Source: Chloroflexi bacterium RBG_16_48_8
GTDB taxonomy: Bacteria; Chloroflexota; Anaerolineae; Anaerolineales; E44-bin32
Assembly (NCBI GenBank): GCA_001795115.1
Contig: MGNI01000053.1
Coordinates: forward strand, 19,451 to 37,302
Direction: 5' to 3'
Length of the DNA stretch: 17,852 nucleotides
Part shown: positions 1 through 8,169 of the stretch, in pieces
Layout of the letters: the number at the start of each line of letters is the position of its first letter
Numbering within the stretch: position 1 is the first letter of the stretch
Translations under genes and position numbers: made by a program
The notes under the pieces: generated by a model
Databases searched by the model: none
What the model was told of the DNA's origin: nothing
What the model saw: only the letters and a program-made list of their open reading frames with translations

Positions 1-553
1 GGTCGAAGTTCCCAATCCCTCCGAAGCCTTCCTGGCGGAACGGGTTTTGAATGCACCTGGTTCCGCTATCGCCGTGACCATGGAGGGGACTCGACCCCTC
101 CTGGTCGAAGTACAGGGATTGACAAGTACAACTGCCTTTGGCAATCCGAGGAGAACGGCAAATGGAGTGGATTTCAATCGATTGCTGCTTATGGTTGCTG
201 TGCTCACTCGCAGAACCGGGATTCGTCTTGCGGATCAAGATGTCTTTGTAAATATTGTTGGAGGTCTTCGAGTAAGTGAACCTGCAATTGATCTGGCAAT
301 GGCAATAGCCATTGTGTCTTCTGTGCGCGATCGACCTGTCGATCCAGGCTTGGCTTTTATTGGGGAAATTGGGCTTTCTGGGGAAGTCAGGAGAATCCCA
401 CAACTTCCTGCCCGATTGAGAGAGGCGGCTAAATTAGGTTTCAAGCGAGTGCTTATACCAGGCGGGATTCGCAAGGGAGAAATAGAGCCAAGGGAATTAG
501 ACGTTGTCCAGGTTAGAACTGTGCGTGCAGCTTTGGATAGCGTCTTTCACTAA
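1..553 (+). CDS. radA: DNA repair protein RadA/Sms, C-terminal part (5' end outside window)
   Basis: RadA is a RecA-like, DnaB-type branch-migration helicase that processes recombination intermediates. Only the last 183 or so codons are here, read from base 2 without any start, so the gene begins upstream; the TTG at 47 is internal. What is visible is the end of the RecA-like core (NPSEAFLAER, then EGTRPLLVEVQ) and the Lon-protease-like C-terminal domain with VDFNRLLLMVAVL, FVNIVGGLRV, AIAIVSSVRDRPV, FIGEIGLSGEVRRI and GFKRVLIPGG. All of these follow the usual RadA pattern. The zinc finger, Walker motifs and KNRFG motif would lie upstream and cannot be checked. It ends at TAA 551-553. No strong terminator follows, only weak 5-bp hairpins near 590-620. 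Identification is very secure. Confidence 0.95.
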   Translation, partial: VEVPNPSEAFLAERVLNAPGSAIAVTMEGTRPLLVEVQGLTSTTAFGNPRRTANGVDFNRLLLMVAVLTRRTGIRLADQDVFVNIVGGLRVSEPAIDLAMAIAIVSSVRDRPVDPGLAFIGEIGLSGEVRRIPQLPARLREAAKLGFKRVLIPGGIRKGEIEPRELDVVQVRTVRAALDSVFH

Positions 554-1363
554 TTAAGAATTTCCTTCTTCTACCTGCCAGGGTCTTCATTGGAAGATGC
601 CAGGATACCCGTAGTATCTTGCAGGGATGAGTGGTATTTGCGGACCTGGAGGTATTAAACCCCCTATTGGCTTTTTCCTGCAGGTGTTACCCAATCGGCG
701 TATGAGCAACCTACATTGAAAATGCACGACAGCATGCTATGGGGGTCTTCACTTTATTATTACCAGCGATTCTTATCGGGTTCCTTGTTAAAAAATGTCC
801 ATTCATTGCACGCTTCAGATCAATTGACCTCATTTGGGTAGGTTTTCTGAGCCCTTTCAAGAGGAGGAAGCCCCAAAAATGTGATTCAAACGGATTTCTA
901 AATAGGTGCTCTAATCATAAAAAAATTTAAGGTAATTCATCCCTTATCAGTTTTTGCCAAAACTGCTTCGCCTGACCCAAGATATGGGTTCTCCCGTTGA
1001 GCTTCCCCCAAGTATTAGGGATCTTTGAATATTTGGATAGCGAGAATGGGAAAGGTGGAACTTATAGAATCACTCAAACTTTTAACATTTCATGATCTTA
1101 AAACTTTGATTCTTTTTAGACTTTCGTAAGCTTATGCCATTGAACAAGGCTCTCCGTTTTGCTAGAATTCATCAACCACCAGTACAATGCCCACAGCGGG
1201 GTTTAAGGGCAAAACGTAATGGTCAGTAGAAATTGCTCGATCCACAACATTGGTAAAAGTGACGATGTGCAATACCTATTCTTAGTGAGTTTCTTATAGA
1301 TGATGTGATAATGCAATAAAACAATATGGGCGACACCCTTTCTGCCTGAGGCTGACGGAGGAG
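554..1363. other. radA-dnaA intergenic region, no convincing gene
   Basis: This is about 800 bp with no gene I can support. A 63-codon open frame at 739-930 has a hydrophobic start but no ribosome-binding site and no recognisable motif. The region holds weak hairpins after radA (TCTTC/GAAGA and GATAC/GTATC stems, about 588-618), a 7-bp CAGTTTT/AAAACTG stem at 948-965, and a good candidate promoter at 1140-1168. I looked for an origin of replication next to dnaA but saw no cluster of TTATCCACA-like DnaA boxes. The nearest match is CGATCCACA near 1228 (7 of 9), so I do not call oriC here. Confidence 0.5.
1140..1168 (+). promoter_or_regulatory. Candidate sigma-A promoter upstream of dnaA
   Basis: TTGAAC (1140-1145) and TAGAAT (1163-1168) are separated by exactly 17 bp. 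They match the sigma-70 consensus in 4 of 6 and 5 of 6 positions. Transcription would start near 1175, giving dnaA a leader of about 190 nt. This is the best promoter-like pair I could find in the 800 bp before dnaA. Confidence 0.5.
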
Positions 1364-2716
1364 ATGATGAACGCAGAACGAGTCTGGGATGCAGCGCTAG
1401 GTCAATTGCAGTTGGAAATGCCTCGGGCGATATTTGATACCTGGGTTCGGGATGCGGAATTGCTGGCTTACGAGGATGGGACATTCATTATTGGTGTGCA
1501 AAATGCCTATGCGCGCGATTGGCTAGAAGATCGACTGCGCTCAACCGTCAGCCGTGTGCTCACAAGCGTCACGGGACGGAGCTCAACTGTGCGATTTGTT
1601 GTATGGCATGGGGAGGTGGAGGAGGTTCATCTTGGTCTTGAGACACCTGCAGCGATGCCTGTCCCAATTGCAGCGAATGGCAACGCTTCAAAAACCTTAC
1701 AAACTCGCTACACCTTTGAGAGCTTTGTAGTTGGTCCAAGCAACCGACTGGCTGAGGCTGCATGTCAAGCTGTCGCCGAGAGTCCAGCTCGATCCTACAA
1801 CCCATTGTTTTTATACGGGGGAGTGGGTCTCGGCAAAACCCATCTCCTTCAAGCTGTCGGCAATGCCACTGCCTCATCGGGTCTCCAGGTCCTTTATGTC
1901 TCCTCTGAGGAATTTACCAACGACTTGATCAACGCTATTCGCAACCACACGACAGACGCGTTCCGCGGCCGTTATCGAAATATCGATGTCCTCCTGATTG
2001 ACGATATCCAATTCATTGCAGGAAAAGAGTCGACTCAAGAGGAGTTTTTCCACACCTTTAACACATTACACGGTCAGGATAAGCAATTGGTGATCTCCTC
2101 TGACCGACCGCCCAAAGCATTGGTAACACTGGAAGAGCGACTTCGTTCACGCTTCGAGTGGGGCTTAACAGCGGATATTCAGCCTCCAGATTATGAGACT
2201 CGCTTGGCTATCCTGCGTACAAAAGCAGAACGTCTGGGAAGGAAGCTTCCTTTTGAATTCCTTGAAACGATTGCACGGCGTATTCAGAGCAACATCCGTG
2301 AACTTGAAGGGGCATTAAATCGGGTCCTTGCTTATTCTGATCTCAGCGGGTTGCCCCTCACGACCGATCTGGTCAATTCGGCGCTTGCCGATTTACTCCC
2401 AAAGGGCGGATCGCTTACCTCTGACGATATTCTTAAAGCTGTGGCTAGGTATTTTGGCATAGATGAAGATCGCTTGCTTGGCAAACAACGTTCCCGTGAT
2501 ATCGCTCTCCCTCGACAGATTGCCATGTACCTGATACGCGAAGAGACAGGCGCCTCTCTCCCTCAGATCGGTGCATTTCTGGGTGGACGTGACCATACAA
2601 CCATTCTCTATGGTTATGACAAGATTTCCGATCAACTGGAGATCGATGATGGTCTTAGACGGCAAGTCTTCTCCATCAAAGAAACACTGTATAACGAAGC
2701 TCAAATCTACGTTTAA
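1364..2716 (+). CDS. dnaA: Chromosomal replication initiator protein DnaA
   Basis: DnaA is the ATP-dependent initiator that binds DnaA boxes and opens the origin. All four domains are visible. Domain I (about 1-80) includes VWDAALGQLQ and FDTWVRDAELLAY. A short linker (about 80-112) follows. The AAA+ domain has Walker A GGVGLGKTHLL (about 152-162), Walker B VLLIDDIQF (about 209-217), the RLRSRFEWGL sensor/arginine-finger region and the RELEGALNRV sensor-2 helix. Domain IV carries the DnaA signature RDIALPRQIAMYLIRE and GGRDHTTILYGYDKI (about 406-420). The length of 450 is normal. Two ATGs are adjacent: GGAGG at 1357-1361 lies 2 nt before the ATG at 1364 but 5 nt before the one at 1367, so translation more likely begins at 1367. 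The next gene is not dnaN but convergent priA, with a strong terminator between. Confidence 0.97.
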   Translation: MMNAERVWDAALGQLQLEMPRAIFDTWVRDAELLAYEDGTFIIGVQNAYARDWLEDRLRSTVSRVLTSVTGRSSTVRFVVWHGEVEEVHLGLETPAAMPVPIAANGNASKTLQTRYTFESFVVGPSNRLAEAACQAVAESPARSYNPLFLYGGVGLGKTHLLQAVGNATASSGLQVLYVSSEEFTNDLINAIRNHTTDAFRGRYRNIDVLLIDDIQFIAGKESTQEEFFHTFNTLHGQDKQLVISSDRPPKALVTLEERLRSRFEWGLTADIQPPDYETRLAILRTKAERLGRKLPFEFLETIARRIQSNIRELEGALNRVLAYSDLSGLPLTTDLVNSALADLLPKGGSLTSDDILKAVARYFGIDEDRLLGKQRSRDIALPRQIAMYLIREETGASLPQIGAFLGGRDHTTILYGYDKISDQLEIDDGLRRQVFSIKETLYNEAQIYV

Positions 2717-2747
2717 ATCTGAGGCTCAGCTCTAATGGTATGGATTT

Positions 2748-2787
2748 CTCCGGTCTATCAGCCCTGGATGATAGACCGGAGTTCTTT
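2748..2787 (+). terminator. Rho-independent terminator of dnaA
   Basis: A perfect 13-bp stem (2748-2760 pairs with 2769-2781; arm CTCCGGTCTATCA) has an 8-nt loop and is followed by TTCTTT. The T-run lies only on the plus-strand side, so it is oriented to end dnaA transcription. It sits in the 210-bp gap between convergent dnaA and priA. Confidence 0.85.
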
Positions 2788-2926
2788 GTAAGGACGCCCG
2801 CGCGGCAGAGTCTATAACTCGGGATAACCCTTTCCATATGGACCTACCGTTTTTAGAAGAAGGTTCGTGATTCGACTTAGCGCTGAAGCAAGTGGTTAAA
2901 GAGGGATCCTGTTCTGGAATTGGATC

Positions 2927-5428
2927 TCATAAAAGGGAGACAGGATCGATGTCCACGATCCATCCCTCAGGCATCTCTTCCGGGATGATTAGGCCAGGAT
3001 CCAGGGCCCGGAGGATGAGATGCCAGCGATATTCCCCTCGTATCCTCATGAAGAAACAAGGAACGGGACCGATGAGATCCGCCTGCCCATCCAGAGAAGC
3101 GATTCGGGCACGGATCTGCTTTGCCATCCAATGGGCTTCCCGTTCAGCCATCTCAGGGGAGTGATGTTTATATAGGAGACGTGCCAATCGACGGAAGGGT
3201 GGGTAGCTTAATTGGAGACGGTGCTGAAGCTCTTGTCGGTAGAAGGATAGGTAATCATGTTGAGAGGCAGCCTGGATGACATAATGATCCGGCTGATAGG
3301 TTTGGAGGATCACGTGACCACCAAGCAGCCCTCTACCCGCTCGGCCAGCAACTTGCGTGAGGATTTGGAAAGTCCGTTCGGACGCACGGTAGTCGGGCAG
3401 ATTCAAACCTGTATCGGCCGAGATGATGCCTACCAATGTCACTAGAGGTAAATCCAAGCCTTTGGCGATCATCTGTGTCCCGATGAGGATATCGGCTCGG
3501 TGAGATGCGAAATTCGCCAGGATGATGTCGTGGGAGCCTTTGCTGCGTGTGGTATCCCAATCCCATCGAATGGTGCGTGCATTTGGGAGAAGCTCTTCCA
3601 CTGCATTTTCTATGCTTTGTGTGCCGGTACCGAAATATTTAATGCGTGTGCTGTGGCAATGAGAACAACCCTTTGGGATACCTCTGCGGTACCCGCAGTG
3701 GTGACAACGGAGTTGTTCATCATTGTGATGGTAAGTGAGAGCTGTTCCACAGCGAGGGCATTTCAAAACCTCCCCACAATCTCTGCAGAAGATGTAGGTT
3801 GAAGTACCCCGTCGATTTAGAAAGAGGATGGCTTGATGACCTGCCAAGAGTGTCTCATTCAAGGCTTTCTGTAAGGGTCTACTGAAGATGGAACGGTTCC
3901 CTGCTTTCAACTCCTGCCGCATATCGACAACTCGAACCTTGGGTAAATCGATAAAATCAGCCTCGGCCTCGATAGGCTTATACGTTGTTTTTATCCCCAG
4001 TCGCGCGGCTTGACCCTGGATGCGTGTACGATGCCCCAGGATTCGCTGAGGCAGAGATAGGTAATCCATTTCCCCTTCTTCTGACTGATACATGGTTGTA
4101 ACGTCGGGGGTAGCGCTGCCAAGGATGCAAGTGGCGTTGAGGATCTTTGCATACATCAATGCTGCATGGCGGGCATGATATCGGGGGGCTTGCCCTTCTT
4201 CTTTGTAAGTTTCATCGTGCGCTTCATCTAGGACGATTAGCCCAATATCAGGCATGGGTGTAAACAGCGCGCTTCGTGGTCCAACTACAACTTTCAAGAT
4301 TCCAGATCGACAGCGCCGCCAAGTGTCATACCTCTCCCCTCTGGAGAGTTGGGAGTGAATAAGCCCGACTTGTCCTGGAAAACGTGCCACAAAGCGACGT
4401 ACTGTCTGCGGGGTTAATGATATTTCTGGGACGAGAATAATTGCACCTCGCCCAAGAGAGAGCGTTTCAGCCACGGCTCGGAGGTAGATCTCCGTCTTGC
4501 CCGAACCTGTCACACCATGCAGTAGGAACGGTTTATCTGAAGTAAATGGAGTGTGATGAACGTGATTTTTTATTTTTTCCCATGCCGAAGCTTGGTCGGA
4601 GGTTAATTCAGGTTGTAAAGAAGGAATAAAATCCATCTGTTCTAGTGGGTCTCGCCAGACCTCTGCTTGGCTCAGCAGAACAATACCTTCTTCCTCAAGT
4701 TTTTTCAGATCGGAAAGATTGGCTCCGGTTTCGGCATAAACCCATGTGACTTCAATTGGTTCTCCTTCCTTGATCAATAACTCGACAATGGCATTTCGGC
4801 GGACCGCTGCTTGGCTGCTGCTTCGGCCGATCTCATGTACTCGTACACGGGCATGATTCGGGGGTATTGCCAGCCGTGCAATGCGCACATGGTGAGGATG
4901 AACTTGTGCGGGATCAAGGATGGAAGTCCGAGAAAGGATGCCTCTGTTGAGGAGCTTGTTGGCAGCACGCCGCCAATCCATATGGGGTAAGGCATGCTGG
5001 ATTTGACGTCCCCGTAAAGGTCCACGTCGGGAGAGCAGGTCCATCAAGCGCCGTTCTGTAAGGGTGCCCCCACTGGTTTCAGAAGAAAGCAATTGGTAGA
5101 TTGAATCGGCTTGTTGACTTAATCCTGGTGGTATCATGAGTGTGATGCATTCAATCAAGGGGGCTTTGGTCTCCAAATGCATCCATCTGGCTAATTCTAA
5201 TTGGGGAGGAGTGAGAACAGGAATTGGGTCTACAAGGAGTTCAATAGGACGAGTCATTTCAATAGGAGCTGTGTCGGAGAGCGCCAGTACAACTCCTTGC
5301 ACCTTTCTTCGTCCAAAAGTGGCAGTGATGAGGTGACCAGGTCTGATAATGCCTTCCAACTCAGGTGGAATATGATAATGAAAGGTTCCACGAACGGGAG
5401 GTAAATTGACAGCAATTTCGACGAACAT
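2927..5428 (-). CDS. priA: Primosomal protein N' (replication restart helicase PriA)
   Basis: PriA is a 3'-5' superfamily 2 helicase that recognises stalled forks and reloads the replisome. The N-terminal 3'-DNA-binding domain has LPPVRGTFHYHIPPEL and HLITATFGRRKVQGVVL. The helicase core has Walker A HGVTGSGKTEIY (about residue 305), the motif II box LIVLDEAHDETYK (about 400), ILGSATPD and, near the C-terminus, QVAGRAGRG. The zinc region (about 545-605) keeps four Cys pairs: CRDC, CPRC, CHHC and CSHC. At about 833 residues it is of normal length. The open frame starts with TTG at 5431 directly followed by ATG at 5428; I chose the ATG. It begins 5 nt after the corC-like stop codon, so the two are probably co-transcribed and translationally coupled. 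It ends at TGA 2927-2929, convergent with dnaA. Confidence 0.96.
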   Translation of the reverse strand: MFVEIAVNLPPVRGTFHYHIPPELEGIIRPGHLITATFGRRKVQGVVLALSDTAPIEMTRPIELLVDPIPVLTPPQLELARWMHLETKAPLIECITLMIPPGLSQQADSIYQLLSSETSGGTLTERRLMDLLSRRGPLRGRQIQHALPHMDWRRAANKLLNRGILSRTSILDPAQVHPHHVRIARLAIPPNHARVRVHEIGRSSSQAAVRRNAIVELLIKEGEPIEVTWVYAETGANLSDLKKLEEEGIVLLSQAEVWRDPLEQMDFIPSLQPELTSDQASAWEKIKNHVHHTPFTSDKPFLLHGVTGSGKTEIYLRAVAETLSLGRGAIILVPEISLTPQTVRRFVARFPGQVGLIHSQLSRGERYDTWRRCRSGILKVVVGPRSALFTPMPDIGLIVLDEAHDETYKEEGQAPRYHARHAALMYAKILNATCILGSATPDVTTMYQSEEGEMDYLSLPQRILGHRTRIQGQAARLGIKTTYKPIEAEADFIDLPKVRVVDMRQELKAGNRSIFSRPLQKALNETLLAGHQAILFLNRRGTSTYIFCRDCGEVLKCPRCGTALTYHHNDEQLRCHHCGYRRGIPKGCSHCHSTRIKYFGTGTQSIENAVEELLPNARTIRWDWDTTRSKGSHDIILANFASHRADILIGTQMIAKGLDLPLVTLVGIISADTGLNLPDYRASERTFQILTQVAGRAGRGLLGGHVILQTYQPDHYVIQAASQHDYLSFYRQELQHRLQLSYPPFRRLARLLYKHHSPEMAEREAHWMAKQIRARIASLDGQADLIGPVPCFFMRIRGEYRWHLILRALDPGLIIPEEMPEGWIVDIDPVSLL

Positions 5429-5433
5429 CAACG

Positions 5434-6786
5434 CTACTCGTCCGTGTTTTGGACGGGTTGGCTGTCTTCGACCGTTTCGATCGGAGAAAGGGAGACGCGG
5501 GCGATACGGAGCCCGTCCATTGCTGTGACGCGAAGCTCCACCCCATCTGTTTGAATAGCATCTCCAACCTGAGCCAATCGACCAAGACGACCCAGGATAT
5601 AACCAGCCAGAGTGTCGTAGTACGGATCTGATAACTTCAAGTTGAAGTGTTCATTCACTTCGTCAATGAGGGTGAGGCCATCAATGGAGGAGGATCCATC
5701 AGGGAGCGATTGGATCTCTGGCTCGGTATCGAATGGATCGCTGACCTCACCCACAATCTCCTCCAGCAGATCTTCAAGAGTAACGACCCCTGCGGTTCCC
5801 CCATATTCATCGAGAACGATGGCGATATGTCGTCTTCTAAGGCGAAACCGACTCAACAAATCATCTAACCTTGCTGTGTCAGGGGTAAAGATGGCTTCTC
5901 TCATTAAATCTCGTGCAATGCAGGCTTTCTGCTCTTGGTCATAACATGCACGAACGAGGTCTTTCAGATGAACAACACCCACCACATGATCGAGACTGTC
6001 CTCGTAAACAGGGAATTTTGTATAGGGATGTTCGATGACGATCTGTATCATTTCTTCTATGGTTGATTCCGCGGAGAGTGCAATCATCTCTGTGCGCGGA
6101 ACCATGACATGACGGACAAGCATATCCCCAAATTCAAAAACGGCATGGACCATCTCCTCCTCACTATTTTTGACCATACCACTTTCTGCACTAGCAGTGG
6201 TCAGCATTTTCAGTTCGGTGGGGGAGTGGACGGTTTCATAAGCTGAGGCTGGCTTTATCCCCAGGATGCGAAGCAGAAAATTCCCTGTGCCATTCAACAA
6301 CCAAATGGCAGGTTTAAAGATCCATTCTGTCCAGACTGTGGGTTGAGCGACAATGAGAGATGTGCGCTCAGGATTTTGTAATGCGATGGATTTTGGTGCT
6401 AATTCACCGACAACGACATGCAAGAAGGTGATGATGGCAAAAGCAAAACCTAAAGAAAGGCTATGGGAGACTTCCTCTTCAATCTCGACTGGGAACAGAT
6501 TGATGATGGGCTGCAGTAAATGCCCTAATGCTGGTTCGCCGATCCAACCCAATCCCAGGCTGGCCAGGGTGATGCCCAATTGGGTAGCAGCGATGAACCG
6601 ATCCGGATCATCTATGGCTCTTTTTACCCAGCGGGCGGTTCGATTCCCCTGACTGATAAGTTCCGCAATTCGTGTGTGACGTACACTCACAAGAGCGAAC
6701 TCGGCCGCAACGAAAAACCCATTTGCCAAGACAAGAAGGAAGACAGCTACAAGCCTTAATAAATCTACACTTAATGTACTATCCAT
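5434..6786 (-). CDS. CNNM/CorC-HlyC family membrane protein with CBS pair
   Basis: This belongs to the hemolysin-C/CorC family, membrane proteins linked to Mg2+ or Co2+ transport and homologous to eukaryotic CNNM; the substrate cannot be read from sequence. The N-terminal DUF21 domain begins with a transmembrane helix (about 8-28, RLVAVFLLVLANGFFVAAEF) and has further hydrophobic segments at about 65-90, 105-130 and 145-175. It includes the conserved stretches TQLGITLASLGLGW and VVGELAPKSIAL. Two CBS domains follow (about 225-345; VMVPRTEMIAL, YTKFPVYED, VVGVVHLKDL, then HIAIVLDEYGGTAGVVTLED), then the CorC_HlyC domain (about 365-435; DGLTLIDEVNEHF, YYDTLAGYILGRLGRL). Its length of 450 is typical. 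It lies 208 bp after the MEMO-family gene and just before priA, all on the minus strand. The family is secure and the transported ion is unknown. Confidence 0.93.
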   Translation of the reverse strand: MDSTLSVDLLRLVAVFLLVLANGFFVAAEFALVSVRHTRIAELISQGNRTARWVKRAIDDPDRFIAATQLGITLASLGLGWIGEPALGHLLQPIINLFPVEIEEEVSHSLSLGFAFAIITFLHVVVGELAPKSIALQNPERTSLIVAQPTVWTEWIFKPAIWLLNGTGNFLLRILGIKPASAYETVHSPTELKMLTTASAESGMVKNSEEEMVHAVFEFGDMLVRHVMVPRTEMIALSAESTIEEMIQIVIEHPYTKFPVYEDSLDHVVGVVHLKDLVRACYDQEQKACIARDLMREAIFTPDTARLDDLLSRFRLRRRHIAIVLDEYGGTAGVVTLEDLLEEIVGEVSDPFDTEPEIQSLPDGSSSIDGLTLIDEVNEHFNLKLSDPYYDTLAGYILGRLGRLAQVGDAIQTDGVELRVTAMDGLRIARVSLSPIETVEDSQPVQNTDE

Positions 6787-6963
6787 CGCGCCTTTATTAT
6801 CCGATCAATGCAGTGCATGAAAGGGGCGGATTCTATTGGATGTTTCCCACTTCCATTGGTCTCCAAATGTAAAGGATGTGAGGTCGCCCGACCCCGCAGC
6901 GCCACAAGACTGACCCTGGACGTAGATGACGTAACATCTCTTGGAATATACCCTGCTGAAGTT

Positions 6964-6999
6964 CATGATGCCGGGATTTGACCTTTACGGCGTATCATG
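6964..6999 (-). other. Imperfect hairpin overlapping the stop of the MEMO-family gene
   Basis: CATGAT (6964-6969) plus GCCG pairs with CGGC plus ATCATG (6988-6991 and 6994-6999), with a 2-nt bulge, forming a 10-bp imperfect stem around the stop codon of the MEMO-family gene. There is no T-run on the minus strand, so it is not a classical intrinsic terminator. It could stabilise the 3' end or reduce read-through into the corC-like gene. Confidence 0.3.
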
Positions 7000-7840
7000 A
7001 AATTTTGGCTTTATAAATTAAGGCTGAACCATATCCTACCACTGAATGATGATCACCGGTGACATCGCCAGAATGAGCATATCGGAGCAGCTTAACTTGA
7101 TCAGCGCCGAGTTGGCGGGCAGCCCAGAGAACTGTCGCGATTGCACCTCGACCGCAGGCAAAGCCTACTCCCTCTCTTTCGGCATTAACTACACCTTCTG
7201 GATCAAAAGCTTCAATACGGGATAGAAACGCTTCGTCATACTCGCGTGCGACAACCGCAGGATAAAAGTGCGAGAGATCAGAACTGGCAACGAATAAGGA
7301 TGATTTTCCTTTGAGCAATTGAGCGATGACCTGCCCCAAGGTTTCTGCAATCGATGAAGTTTGATTCAGGATCATTAACGGAAGCAAGCGGAAAGGATGG
7401 GGGAGTACTCGCTGCAGAAAAGGAAGCTCGATCTCCAAGGAATGCTCAGAATCTTGTCGTATTTTTTTAAAGACGATATGACCCCGAATCCTTTCGTTCA
7501 AAAGATCTAGCAGCTCAAGGTCGACAGGAATTTCTCCCAAAGGAGTAGAGTATGCATCGTGTTCTGTAGTGAAAACATCACCCGGATAATGAGAATGAAG
7601 GGGAGATACAACGACAACAATCTCTGGTTCTAATCCCTCAAAGCATTTGAACGCGTGAGCTGCAACATCTCCGGAATAGCGATGACCAGCATGGGGAGCG
7701 ACAACGCCAAGCACCTCGCCCTGTAGTGGGGGTATTTCCGCAGCCAGCAATTGTGCATCGATGGATTGTCGTAAAATGTCAGGATTTCTTGGGTACCATG
7801 TCCCAGCAATGGGAGAGGGACGTATATCGGTCATATTCAT
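6995..7840 (-). CDS. amrB: MEMO1 family protein (AmmeMemoRadiSam system protein B)
   Basis: This is a bacterial homologue of human MEMO1, a metal-binding protein with a LigB-like dioxygenase fold. Bacterial members often occur with an AMMECR1-domain protein and a radical SAM enzyme, in a system of unknown reaction. The motifs run APHAGHRYSGD (His50), SPLHSHYPGD (His82), EHSLEIELPFLQ (His133), ASSDLSHFYP (His191), ACGRGAIATVL (Cys229) and YAHSGDVTGD. By my alignment His50, His82, His191 and Cys229 correspond to the human metal-site residues His49, His81, His192 and Cys244. The length of 281 is normal. Neither the AMMECR1 nor the radical SAM partner is in the window, so it appears alone here. 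Translation starts at ATG 7840, with GGTGG 4 nt upstream; an in-frame ATG 6 nt later is possible. The gene symbol follows family usage. Confidence 0.9.
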   Translation of the reverse strand: MNMTDIRPSPIAGTWYPRNPDILRQSIDAQLLAAEIPPLQGEVLGVVAPHAGHRYSGDVAAHAFKCFEGLEPEIVVVVSPLHSHYPGDVFTTEHDAYSTPLGEIPVDLELLDLLNERIRGHIVFKKIRQDSEHSLEIELPFLQRVLPHPFRLLPLMILNQTSSIAETLGQVIAQLLKGKSSLFVASSDLSHFYPAVVAREYDEAFLSRIEAFDPEGVVNAEREGVGFACGRGAIATVLWAARQLGADQVKLLRYAHSGDVTGDHHSVVGYGSALIYKAKIS

Positions 7841-8012
7841 TTAACCACCCGCACACCTTGATTTTAGCATAGAACAAAAGAAGCGCTTGGGTAATCTATG
7901 GAAATTGGATCTCATCTGGCATCGAGGCTAGGAAATTGCCATGTGGGGAAATGCTCTGCAAGGCCACATTATCTCGGATGGGTGCAGTTTGCTTTAATTG
8001 TTAATTTCTTCT

Positions 8013-8053
8013 GGTGTTGAGTTCAAGGCGGCACGGGTCGTCAACACCGTGCC
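8013..8053. repeat. Interlocked inverted repeats, possible RNA pseudoknot
   Basis: GGTGTTGA (8013-8020) is the reverse complement of TCAACACC (8041-8048). GGCACGG (8030-8036), inside that loop, is the reverse complement of CCGTGCC (8047-8053), outside it. The order A-B-A'-B' is that of an H-type pseudoknot. A' and B' share two bases, so in one RNA the stems would be 8 and 5 bp, or 6 and 7 bp. Neither strand has a well-placed promoter that obviously transcribes it. Confidence 0.45.
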
Positions 8054-8120
8054 TCAGCACCACAACGCTCACCGATGAGTGCGTGATGCAACATTTCAGG
8101 GAATACACACACCCAAATGC

Positions 8121-8149
8121 TTGACAAAAGAACAAATGTTCTGTATGAT
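8121..8149 (+). promoter_or_regulatory. Strong sigma-A promoter of the FtsK-like gene
   Basis: A perfect -35 TTGACA (8121-8126), a 17-bp spacer and TATGAT (8144-8149, 5 of 6) form a near-consensus promoter. Transcription would start near 8156, leaving a leader of about 35 nt before the ATG at 8191. One LexA-type palindrome fills the spacer and a second overlaps the predicted transcription start, so the promoter is probably repressed in normal growth. Confidence 0.8.
8129..8142. promoter_or_regulatory. LexA (SOS) box 1
   Basis: AGAACAAATGTTCT is a 14-bp palindrome (AGAACA-AA-TGTTCT) that contains GAAC-N4-GTTC, the core of the LexA/DinR operator known from Bacillus and Actinobacteria. It lies wholly inside the 17-bp promoter spacer, where bound LexA would block RNA polymerase. 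Binding is inferred from the motif and its position; the lexA gene of this organism is not in the window. Confidence 0.75.
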
Positions 8150-8155
8150 TATTTA

Positions 8156-8169
8156 CGAACAAAAGTTCT
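8156..8169. promoter_or_regulatory. LexA (SOS) box 2
   Basis: CGAACAAAAGTTCT contains a second GAAC-N4-GTTC core, 27 bp centre to centre from box 1. It covers the predicted transcription start. Two operators in one promoter suggest tight repression. Confidence 0.7.

Noticed and set aside
739..930. 63-codon frame with a hydrophobic N-terminus in the radA-dnaA gap
   Set aside because: It has no ribosome-binding site and no recognisable motif, and it ends in a low-complexity basic stretch.
1223..1240. DnaA box and possible oriC next to dnaA
   Set aside because: Only one 7-of-9 match (CGATCCACA) was found, with no cluster of boxes and no clear AT-rich unwinding element.
1203..1484. 93-codon minus-strand frame over the dnaA start
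   Set aside because: It is antisense to the conserved N-terminus of dnaA and to its ribosome-binding site.
2855..2885. GGTTCGTGATTC resembling a tRNA T-arm
   Set aside because: No matching acceptor, D-arm or anticodon stem can be drawn around it.
6880..6900. GGTCGCCCGACC inverted repeat upstream of the corC-like gene as an RNA hairpin or operator
   Set aside because: It is too short with no loop to spare, and has no nearby promoter or second copy.
7871..7880. Third LexA site near the MEMO gene (AGAACAAAAG)
   Set aside because: Only one half-site is present; the GTTC half is missing at the right spacing.
2917..7914. Shared 13-mer AATTGGATCTCAT at about 2918 and 7904
   Set aside because: A match of this length is expected by chance in a window of this size.
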